Assembly: GCF_013391805.1 (NCBI RefSeq)
Contig: NZ_CP058364.1
Location: forward strand, 303,501-367,500
Length of the DNA stretch: 64,000 nucleotides
From: Galbibacter sp. BG1
GTDB taxonomy: Bacteria > Bacteroidota > Bacteroidia > Flavobacteriales > Flavobacteriaceae
Direction of reading: 5' to 3'
In this document: in pieces, positions 18,885 through 26,281 of the stretch
Position numbering within the stretch: the first letter of the stretch is position 1
Layout: every line of letters begins with the position of its first letter
Made by a program: the position numbers and the translations under genes
Notes under the pieces: model-generated
Databases searched by the model: none
What the model was told of the DNA's origin: nothing
What the model saw: the letters and a program-made list of their open reading frames with translations, nothing else

Positions 18885-21257
18885 ATGTCCAACTTATACA
18901 AAGCCTGCTTATTTTTTATATGCGGAATAGCTATCTCCTATGGTCAAAATAAAACAATTCTCAGCGGTGTAGTAAAAGAGGATTCCAGTAACGAAACCCT
19001 TATTGGAGTTAATGTGGTAATTCCCGAATTAAAAATTGGAACTACCACCAACGAATACGGTTTCTATTCCATTTCTGTACCTCCCGGAACTTATACAGTA
19101 CAAATAAGCTATTTGGGATATAAAAATGGAGTAGAAGAGATCGATCTCACTGAAAATGTCAAGAAAAATTTTAACCTCGTAAATGATGCTGAAGAATTAG
19201 ACGAAGTTGTTGTAGAAGAGGATATTGAGAGGATAAGTATTAAAAGTCCGCAAATGAGTGTTAATAACCTCACTACGGCTACCATAAAAAAAATCCCCGC
19301 TGTTTTGGGAGAAGCAGACGTTATTAAATCCATTTTACTCTTACCCGGAGTAAGTAATGCAGGGGAAGCTGCCTCGGGATTTAATGTAAGGGGTGGAGCG
19401 GCAGACCAAAACCTTATACTTCTGGACGAAGCAATAATTTTCAATTCCGATCACCTCTTTGGTTTCTTTTCTGTATTCAATCCAGATGCCATAAAAAACA
19501 TCAAACTCTATAAAGGTGGTATTCCAGCACGCTATGGAGGGCGTGTTTCTTCCGTATTAGACATTTATCAAAAAGACGGTAACAGCAAAGATTTCCATAT
19601 GACTGGCGGTATTGGCGCAGTAGCGAGCCGTTTATTGGCCGAAGGGCCAATTGTAAAAGATAAAGGCTCTTTTTTAATAGGAGCCAGAAGTTCTTACGCC
19701 CATCTATTTTTAAAACTAACAGACAATGAGAACTCGGCTTACTTTTACGATCTAAACACGAAATTATCTTATAAATTCGATCCAAAAAACAGTCTTTATA
19801 TTTCCGGTTATTTCGGCAGGGACGTGTTCGATATTAACGATAGCTTCAATAACACTTATGGTAACGCTGTTTTCAACGCCCGATGGAACCATTTATTTTC
19901 AGATAAATTATTCTCGAACCTTTCTGCCATTTACAGCGACTACTATTACGGACTTACCCTCGATTTTGTGGGCTTTAATTGGAACAGTGGGATTAAAAAC
20001 TTCAATTTAAAATATGATTTTAAACACTATATCTCCAATAATTTTAAGCTCAACTACGGAATCAATAACGTATACTACAAGTTTAACCCTGGGGAAATCG
20101 AACCAGAAGGCGAAAATTCTGGAGTAAACTATTTTAAATTGACGGATAAATATGCCAACGAATTGGCATTTTACATCGGTGCAGAACAAAAAATATCGAA
20201 AGATTTAACGGTAGAATACGGCTTACGCCAAAGTAGGTTCGACCGTTTAGGGCAAGACGAATTAAATGTGTACGAAAACGACAATCCAGTAATTTACAAC
20301 GAGCAACAGGGGGTATATGAGAAAGCAACGCCTATAGATACGGTGAGTGCCAGTAGAGGCACTTCCATACAATCATTCACCAATTTAGAACCGAGGGTAG
20401 CACTCTCCTATTCTTTTGATGAAACCCAATCTGTAAAAGCCAGTTATAACAGAATGTCTCAATACCTTCATTTGCTTTCCAACACCAGCTCCCCGACCCC
20501 TTTGGATGTATGGACACCAAGCGGACCTTATGTGAAACCACAAATTTTGGATCAATATGCCATCGGTTATTTTAAAAACATAAATAACAATGATTATTCT
20601 ATTGAAGTGGAATTGTTTTATAAATACATTAAAAACCGGGTGGATTATATAGACGGGGCAGATCTCATCGCCAACAATGCCATAGAACAGGTTATTCTTA
20701 ACGGAAAGGCCAAGGCGTATGGAATGGAAATTTTATTCAAAAAAAATGTCGGGAAATTACAAGGTTGGGTCGCCTATACCTTGTCGGAATCTAAACAGAG
20801 AACCCCGGGAAGAAATGCAAACGAGCCTGGTATTAATAATGGAGAGTGGTATTTTACACCTTACGACAAAACCCACGATCTATCGCTCACTACCAACTAT
20901 ACCCTAAGCGATAAATGGAGTTTTGGAACCAATTTTATATTTCAAACCGGTCGGCCTACTACCTACCCCATTGGGCAATATCAATACGAAGGCGTTACCG
21001 TACCGAGCTACGGCCTTCGAAACAACAACCGCTTACCATTTTACAACCGTTTAGACCTTTCAGCAACCTACATTCCAAAGCCAAGAAAAAACAAAGGTTG
21101 GCAAAGTGAGTGGGTGTTTAGTATTTACAATGTCTACAACCGAAAAAATGCAGCCTCCATAACATTTAGGGAAAATGTGGAAGAACAACGAAATGAAGCA
21201 GTACAGTTGTCCATTTTTGGAATTATCCCGTCCATAACCTACAATTTTAAATTCTAG
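18885..21257 (+). CDS. TonB-dependent outer-membrane receptor (DUF4249-paired type)
   Basis: 790-aa outer-membrane transporter. Signal peptide (residues ~1-21, ending SYGQ), then a carboxypeptidase-regulatory-like domain (~residues 25-100: LSGVVKEDSSNETLIGVNVV, STNEYGFYS-type turns), a plug domain (~120-240: LLLPGVSNAGEAASGFNVRG, NLILLDEAIIFNSDH) and a long beta-barrel ending in SITYNFKF. It lacks SusC-specific length and is followed four bases later by a DUF4249 lipoprotein, the usual companion of this receptor type. Substrate is unknown; iron complexes, peptides and oligosaccharides are all possible. Confidence 0.92.
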   Translation: MSNLYKACLFFICGIAISYGQNKTILSGVVKEDSSNETLIGVNVVIPELKIGTTTNEYGFYSISVPPGTYTVQISYLGYKNGVEEIDLTENVKKNFNLVNDAEELDEVVVEEDIERISIKSPQMSVNNLTTATIKKIPAVLGEADVIKSILLLPGVSNAGEAASGFNVRGGAADQNLILLDEAIIFNSDHLFGFFSVFNPDAIKNIKLYKGGIPARYGGRVSSVLDIYQKDGNSKDFHMTGGIGAVASRLLAEGPIVKDKGSFLIGARSSYAHLFLKLTDNENSAYFYDLNTKLSYKFDPKNSLYISGYFGRDVFDINDSFNNTYGNAVFNARWNHLFSDKLFSNLSAIYSDYYYGLTLDFVGFNWNSGIKNFNLKYDFKHYISNNFKLNYGINNVYYKFNPGEIEPEGENSGVNYFKLTDKYANELAFYIGAEQKISKDLTVEYGLRQSRFDRLGQDELNVYENDNPVIYNEQQGVYEKATPIDTVSASRGTSIQSFTNLEPRVALSYSFDETQSVKASYNRMSQYLHLLSNTSSPTPLDVWTPSGPYVKPQILDQYAIGYFKNINNNDYSIEVELFYKYIKNRVDYIDGADLIANNAIEQVILNGKAKAYGMEILFKKNVGKLQGWVAYTLSESKQRTPGRNANEPGINNGEWYFTPYDKTHDLSLTTNYTLSDKWSFGTNFIFQTGRPTTYPIGQYQYEGVTVPSYGLRNNNRLPFYNRLDLSATYIPKPRKNKGWQSEWVFSIYNVYNRKNAASITFRENVEEQRNEAVQLSIFGIIPSITYNFKF

Positions 21258-21261
21258 CATC

Positions 21262-22068
21262 ATGAAAAAATTAATTATACTTATCGTTTCAATTTTTTTG
21301 TTTTCCTGTGAAGAGGTTATCGATGTAGATCTAGAGACCGCACCTCCGAGACTGGTTATAGAGGCTTCTATAAATTGGGTTAAACAAACCAGTGGAGCCA
21401 ACCAAGAAATAAGGTTAACCACCACAGCTCCTTATTTTGATACCGAAGTACCCCCGGCAAACGATGCCGAAGTTTTTATCCTGAATGAAGGCGGGGAACG
21501 GTTCGATTTTTTAGAAGATGGCAATAGTGGATACTATATTTGTGAAGACTTTGAGCCGGTTCTTAATGCCACCTATTTTCTTACCGTGGTTTACGAAGGG
21601 GAAACCTATACTGCGGAAGAAACCTTACTCCCTGTTTCAGACCTCGAATATGTAACTCAAAATAATGGTGAAGTGTTTGGTGAAGAGTATATAGAACTCA
21701 AAGCATACTTTCAGGATCCAGCGGACGAAGAAAACTACTATTTCTATACATTCGATGCCGAAAACGATAATACGATTGACATTATAGAAGATCGCTTGGT
21801 AAATGGGAATGAAATCTTTGCATTCTTTGCCAGTGAAGAACTTTCCGTAGGAGACGAAGTAGACATTACCCTTTACGGAGTATCCAAAAGGTACTTCGCA
21901 TTTATGCAAACCTTGTTGGCACAAACTGGAACCGATGGAGGTGGCCCTTTTGAAACTCAACCCGCAACCGTTAGGGGAAACATTGTAAACAGTAACGATA
22001 TCGATAATTTTGCGTTTGGTTATTTTAGATTATCACAAACTGATCGATTTACGTATACAATTGAGTAA
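21262..22068 (+). CDS. DUF4249 surface lipoprotein
   Basis: 268-aa lipoprotein, signal peptide II with lipobox LFSC (Cys ~16) followed by acidic EEVIDVDLE, a typical Bacteroidota surface-export context. The mature part (APPRLVIEASINWVKQTSG, DAEVFILNEGGERFDFLEDG, YFLTVVYEGETYTAEETLLP) fits DUF4249, a beta-rich family encoded next to TonB receptors. By analogy with SusD it is likely an extracellular lid or substrate-capturing partner for the receptor upstream. The gap to the receptor is only 4 bases. Confidence 0.85.
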   Translation: MKKLIILIVSIFLFSCEEVIDVDLETAPPRLVIEASINWVKQTSGANQEIRLTTTAPYFDTEVPPANDAEVFILNEGGERFDFLEDGNSGYYICEDFEPVLNATYFLTVVYEGETYTAEETLLPVSDLEYVTQNNGEVFGEEYIELKAYFQDPADEENYYFYTFDAENDNTIDIIEDRLVNGNEIFAFFASEELSVGDEVDITLYGVSKRYFAFMQTLLAQTGTDGGGPFETQPATVRGNIVNSNDIDNFAFGYFRLSQTDRFTYTIE

Positions 22069-22087
22069 TAATTTTTACTTTTGATGC

Positions 22088-22912
22088 ATGAATTTTACGA
22101 AGACTACAGAACAGACATCCAAGTACGATCATCTTGAAAAAATGACGGTCAACGAACTCCTCACCAATATAAACGCCGAGGATAAAACAGTACCCCTAGC
22201 AGTAGAAAAAGAAATTTCTTCTATAGAAATGTTAGTAAACGCTATTGTTCCCAAATTGGAAAACGGCGGACGCCTTTTTTATATGGGGGCTGGGACCAGT
22301 GGTCGATTAGGTGTTGTAGATGCTTCAGAATGTCCTCCAACCTTTGGGGTTCCCTACGATTTGGTAGTAGGGATTATTGCTGGTGGTGAAGTAGCCATAA
22401 GAAAAGCAGTGGAATTTGCAGAAGACAGTTTAGACCAAGGTTGGAAAGATCTTCAGGAATATAATATTTCTGAAAAAGATGTGGTGGTTGGTATTGCGGC
22501 TTCGGGAACCACCCCCTACGTTATTGGAGCATTGCAGGAATGCAATAAAAATAATATTGTTACGGGATGCATTACCTGCAACAAAAACAGCCCTATGGCA
22601 GCAGAAGCCAAATTTCCTATAGAAGTGGTAGTGGGCCCCGAATTTGTTACGGGTAGTTCCCGTATGAAAGCCGGTACCGCCCAGAAATTGGTCTTAAATA
22701 TGATTTCTACGGCAGTTATGATTCGCTTAGGCCGCGTGAAAGGCAACAAGATGGTAGACATGCAGCTTAGCAATCATAAATTGGTAGATCGCGGTGTAAG
22801 GATGATAATGGACGAAATTGCAGTGGACCGGGAAAAGGCTTCGAAACTTTTGGAAACCAATGGAAGCGTTCGTAGTGCCATAAACGCCTTTCAGAATGAA
22901 AAGAACGGATAG
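22088..22912 (+). CDS. murQ: N-acetylmuramic acid 6-phosphate etherase MurQ
   Basis: Cleaves the lactyl ether of MurNAc-6-phosphate to give GlcNAc-6-phosphate and D-lactate, the key step of muramic acid recycling. The 274-aa SIS-domain protein shows the family signatures GRLFYMGAGTSGRLGVVDA, ASECPPTFG, VGIAASGTTPYVIGAL and EFVTGSSRMKAGTAQKLVLN. It starts 19 bases after the DUF4249 gene. An exact TAnnTTTG (22076-22083) sits only four bases before the ATG, so it is either chance or would give an essentially leaderless mRNA. The phosphorylated substrate must come from a kinase; a BadF-type sugar kinase lies 23 kb away at 45617-46474. Confidence 0.97.
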   Translation: MNFTKTTEQTSKYDHLEKMTVNELLTNINAEDKTVPLAVEKEISSIEMLVNAIVPKLENGGRLFYMGAGTSGRLGVVDASECPPTFGVPYDLVVGIIAGGEVAIRKAVEFAEDSLDQGWKDLQEYNISEKDVVVGIAASGTTPYVIGALQECNKNNIVTGCITCNKNSPMAAEAKFPIEVVVGPEFVTGSSRMKAGTAQKLVLNMISTAVMIRLGRVKGNKMVDMQLSNHKLVDRGVRMIMDEIAVDREKASKLLETNGSVRSAINAFQNEKNG

Positions 22913-23123
22913 AGAGTTATTTTTAAAAAGCCTAAAGTACTTTGCTTATACCGTAGCCTTAATGTTTACGGCACCTACGGTTATTTATCAAGCATTTAAA
23001 AACCAGTCACATCCGTGGTACTGGCCAGTTTTAATTTTTGGACTTCTACTTGCCATAGGCGCAATAGTAATGGGATTTTATAGCCTAAAAGTAATTATGA
23101 AATCCTTTTTTGGAGGGAAATAG
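22896..23123 (+). CDS. Small two-helix membrane protein (DUF6095-like)
   Basis: 75 aa with two transmembrane helices (~residues 14-32 and 43-63) and short charged ends (MKRTDRELFLKSLKYF at the N-terminus, MKSFFGGK at the C-terminus). It overlaps the 3' end of murQ by 17 bases in another frame, so translation is coupled. It resembles DUF6095 proteins, which occur beside murQ in flavobacteria. No function is known; the coupling hints at a link to muramic acid recycling or transport, but that is inference. Confidence 0.7.
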   Translation: MKRTDRELFLKSLKYFAYTVALMFTAPTVIYQAFKNQSHPWYWPVLIFGLLLAIGAIVMGFYSLKVIMKSFFGGK

Positions 23124-23199
23124 TTTTACCCAGTTTCAAAACTTAATCCTTTTTCTTAGAAACATTCATATTAAATTCAAATACATTCAAAATTGGTAT

Positions 23200-23207
23200 T
23201 AAATTTG
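23200..23207 (+). promoter_or_regulatory. Probable -7 box for the lipoprotein gene
   Basis: TAAATTTG, an exact TAnnTTTG, 49 bases upstream of the ATG. No clear -33 element. Confidence 0.4.
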
Positions 23208-23256
23208 TAATCCCTTTTTAAACCAATAAGTAATCAACCTAAAATCGAATTTAATC

Positions 23257-23937
23257 ATGAAAAAACTTATTCTCCTATGCGCTGTGGCGTTATCATTCTT
23301 CACGAGTTGTGAAACTGAAAATTCTGAAGACGTAACCCAAAACAGAATTTTTACATCCTATGAGATTCTGTACCTCCAAGACGAAGATAAAACCGTAGCA
23401 AAAGCCACATTTACGTTTGGCAATGCTTCTGGCACAAGACTTGAACTTTCAGAAGGGGCTTCGGTAACATTTAACGATAAGAAAATTCCATTTAACAGCC
23501 TATTGGGCAACTATGAGTTAGAAATGTCTGGTCTTGTGGAATCTGGAACTTTTACTTATACCGATATTGAAGGAAATACTTTCACAAACGAATTTGCAAT
23601 CAAACCTATTGCTTTTGTCGAAAACGTACCTACAACTATCGAAAGAAGCAAATCCTATGATATTGATTGGATTGGAGATCCTGTTGGTAGCGGAGAATCT
23701 TCTGTAGTTGTTACAGTGGTTCCTAATAATCTTGGCCAGACTAAAATATTTATTGAAGCAGACGAGAATGCCGAAACGGTGGTATTGAATCCTACGGTAT
23801 TAAGCGAAATAGATCCTCAACCAGGAAGATTATATATTGAAAGGAAGGATGTTTCCACGGAAATGGAATCTACTTCTGCCGGTGGCGTTTTCTATGGAAA
23901 CTATAGAGCAACGTCTGTTCCCATTACAATTGAATAA
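23257..23937 (+). CDS. Lipoprotein of unknown function
   Basis: 226 aa. Signal peptide II with lipobox FTSC (Cys ~18), then ETENSEDVTQ, an acidic stretch typical of surface-exposed Bacteroidota lipoproteins. The mature protein is beta-rich with repeated Ig-like strand patterns (AKATFTFGNASGTRLELSEG, GTFTYTDIEGNTFTNEF, SSVVVTVVPNNLGQTKIFI). No catalytic motif is visible and I do not recognise a named family. It has its own -7 box and terminator and so is transcribed alone. Confidence 0.7.
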   Translation: MKKLILLCAVALSFFTSCETENSEDVTQNRIFTSYEILYLQDEDKTVAKATFTFGNASGTRLELSEGASVTFNDKKIPFNSLLGNYELEMSGLVESGTFTYTDIEGNTFTNEFAIKPIAFVENVPTTIERSKSYDIDWIGDPVGSGESSVVVTVVPNNLGQTKIFIEADENAETVVLNPTVLSEIDPQPGRLYIERKDVSTEMESTSAGGVFYGNYRATSVPITIE

Positions 23938-23946
23938 CACAATGAT

Positions 23947-23976
23947 AGGGTTTGTATTTTACAAACCCTTTTTATT
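23947..23976 (+). terminator. Intrinsic terminator after the lipoprotein gene
   Basis: AGGGTTTGT (23947-23955) and ACAAACCCT (23961-23969), a perfect 9-bp stem with a 5-base loop followed by T-rich sequence. Confidence 0.85.
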
Positions 23977-24229
23977 TTAAGGGAACTATTAAAAAATTAA
24001 TCTCCCTTCGTATTTTATTTCTTCCATTATTCTGTAGCTGATTGTTAAACATAAAGTTTTGGATATTAATTTTTCACTAACTTGTGCTGGAAGAAGTAAG
24101 CACTTGGTTTGAATACAAAGAATTTCGATTGATTTGACACTTTGAACCTTACTTAAAAGTGTAAACACCCTAATCATTAAAGTAGTTTGAATAAAACTTC
24201 AAGCTAAAAATAATTAAAATTTCCAATTC

Positions 24230-24991
24230 ATGAATGGTAACACAAACTTAGCTGTACTAATAGATGGCGACAATATCCCATCGGCTCATGTAAAAGAGAT
24301 GATGGAAGAAATTGCCAAGTATGGAAACCCTACTATAAAGAGAATTTATGGGGACTGGACCAAGCCCAATCTTACCAAATGGAAAAATCTGTTATTGGAA
24401 AATGCCATAACCCCTATTCAGCAATACGGTTATACCACGGGAAAAAACGCTACCGATTCTGCTATGATTATAGACGCCATGGATATTCTTTATAGCGGAA
24501 AAGTGAACGGATTCTGTTTGGTGTCGAGTGATAGCGATTTTACCAGATTGGCCACTAGGCTAAGGGAAGCTGGAATGCAAGTAATTGGTATTGGCGAAAA
24601 GAAAACCCCAAGTCCTTTTATTGTTGCTTGCGATAAGTTTGTTTATATTGAAATACTGAAAAGTCATACAGAGAAGAAAAGTGACGATAACAAAGACAAT
24701 CATAAACCCAACGTGGATGCCATTACGCGTAAGGAAATCAACTTAATCTCCACCACTATTTCCGACCTTTCTGACGAGGATGGATGGGCCTTCCTTGGTG
24801 ACGTAGGCAGCCTATTGCAAAAAAAACAGCCCAACTTCGATTCTCGAAATTATGGGTTCGATAAACTGACCCCTCTAATTAAATCGATTGGAAATTTTGA
24901 GCTCGATCAACGGGTAAATGCCAAGAGCAAACACAAATTAATTTATGTAAGGAATAAAGAAAAGAATACCCCAAAGGTAAAAAAGAAATAA
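24230..24991 (+). CDS. NYN-domain protein with C-terminal LOTUS/OST-HTH-like domain
   Basis: 253 aa. The N-terminal ~140 residues are a NYN (LabA/DUF88, PIN-like) nuclease-fold domain: NLAVLIDGDNIPSAHVKEMM, KNATDSAMIIDAMDILYSG and GFCLVSSDSDFTRLATRLRE hold the conserved acidic metal-binding residues. The C-terminal ~80 residues (LISTTISDLSDEDGWAFLGD, NYGFDKLTPLIKSIGNFEL) match the OST-HTH/LOTUS RNA-binding domain. The architecture suggests RNA processing or decay. It stands alone and converges with bshA. Target RNA unknown. Confidence 0.85.
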   Translation: MNGNTNLAVLIDGDNIPSAHVKEMMEEIAKYGNPTIKRIYGDWTKPNLTKWKNLLLENAITPIQQYGYTTGKNATDSAMIIDAMDILYSGKVNGFCLVSSDSDFTRLATRLREAGMQVIGIGEKKTPSPFIVACDKFVYIEILKSHTEKKSDDNKDNHKPNVDAITRKEINLISTTISDLSDEDGWAFLGDVGSLLQKKQPNFDSRNYGFDKLTPLIKSIGNFELDQRVNAKSKHKLIYVRNKEKNTPKVKKK

Positions 24992-25063
24992 AAAATTTTA
25001 GGGACAGTAATATAAAGACCCAATGAGTCCAACCTATTCTATAATTTACAATGATGAATTTCT

Positions 25064-26206
25064 TCAAGAAGTTCTATTGAAAACTTTGTTGTAAGCTTTT
25101 TCATAGATTTCTTCATAACGGGGAACAATTTTATCGATATCGAAACTTGTGGCTTGTTCCCTGGCCTGCTTTTTGTAAGTATTCAAAGTGGTTTCCTCCT
25201 TTAAGATTTTTATGGCATTTTTGGTCATGCTATCCACATCACCCACATTGCTTAGATAACCACTAAAACCATCTTTATTCACTTCAGGAATCCCGCCTGT
25301 GTTGCTGGAAATTACGGGAACTTCATTTACCATGGCTTCCAGTGCCGCTAGACCAAAACTTTCCGTTTCCGAAGGCAATAAAAACAAATCTGAAAAACAC
25401 AATATTTTATCAACCTCGTTGCTATTACCCAAGAAAACCACTTTCTCTCCAATTCCCAAACGATCTGCCAAAGCTTCTGCTCCTTCGCGCTCCGGGCCTT
25501 CCCCTACCATAATGAGTTTTGCGGGAACTTCTTTTTGAATGCCGTTAAATATATTAATGACATCTGGAATGCGCTTAACCTTTCTAAAATTACTGATGTG
25601 CGTAATAATCCGCTCATTTTCTTCCGCCATCATGCCGCGTTGGCAATCGGTAAAAGCTCGGTTATATTTAGAAACATCTATAAAATTCGGGATTACATGA
25701 ATCTTGCGTTTGATATCGAAAAGACGTTTGGTATCTTCCTTTAAGCTTTTGGAAACCGAAGTAACCACATCTGATTTATTGATACTAAATGTTACTGCAG
25801 GCTTATAGAAAGGATGATTACCAACCAAGGTAATATCTGTACCGTGAAGGGTGGTGACAATGGGAATTTCGATCCCCTGTGTTTGTAACATCTTTTTGGC
25901 CATATAGGCCGCGTACGCGTGTGGAATGGCATAATGCACGTGCAAAACCTCAATTTTATGAAGCTTTATCATGTCTACAAGCTTGCTTGAAAGCGCTAGC
26001 TCATAAGGCTGGTAATGGAACAATGGATATTCTGGCACATTTACTTCGTGAAAATGAATTCTTCCTTTTAGTAATGCCAAGCGTACCGGCTGTTTGTATG
26101 TTATAAAATGAATTTCGTGACCTCTGTTTGCCAATGCCATCCCAAGTTCTGTTGCCACTACACCACTACCACCAAAAGTTGGATAACATACAATCCCTAT
26201 ACGCAT
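25064..26206 (-). CDS. bshA: N-acetyl-alpha-D-glucosaminyl L-malate synthase BshA (bacillithiol synthesis)
   Basis: GT4 glycosyltransferase that joins UDP-GlcNAc to L-malate, the first step of bacillithiol formation. The 380-aa protein opens with MRIGIVCYPTFGGSGVVATE and contains VLHVHYAIPHAYAAYMAKK, TTLHGTDITLVGNHPFYKP and the C-terminal EX7E-type region SETESFGLAALEAMVNEVPV, all closely BshA-like. Bacillithiol is the expected low-molecular-weight thiol in Flavobacteriaceae. bshB and bshC are not in this window. It lies between convergent NYN and the divergent-strand GH3 gene, likely single. Confidence 0.95.
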   Translation of the reverse strand: MRIGIVCYPTFGGSGVVATELGMALANRGHEIHFITYKQPVRLALLKGRIHFHEVNVPEYPLFHYQPYELALSSKLVDMIKLHKIEVLHVHYAIPHAYAAYMAKKMLQTQGIEIPIVTTLHGTDITLVGNHPFYKPAVTFSINKSDVVTSVSKSLKEDTKRLFDIKRKIHVIPNFIDVSKYNRAFTDCQRGMMAEENERIITHISNFRKVKRIPDVINIFNGIQKEVPAKLIMVGEGPEREGAEALADRLGIGEKVVFLGNSNEVDKILCFSDLFLLPSETESFGLAALEAMVNEVPVISSNTGGIPEVNKDGFSGYLSNVGDVDSMTKNAIKILKEETTLNTYKKQAREQATSFDIDKIVPRYEEIYEKAYNKVFNRTS

Positions 26207-26281
26207 ATTTTTAATTTTCTGATATTTTCTTTGAACTAGGTCGCATTTTTATATTATAATTTACAACACATTTCGTCTTTT

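Noticed and set aside
22076..22083. Exact TAnnTTTG box just before murQ
   Set aside because: It ends 4 bases before the start codon with no correctly spaced TTG; most likely chance, since murQ also follows DUF4249 closely.
23989..24177. 62-codon minus-strand open frame between the lipoprotein and NYN genes
   Set aside because: No recognisable family or signal peptide, lies just after a terminator, and its composition looks like random translation.
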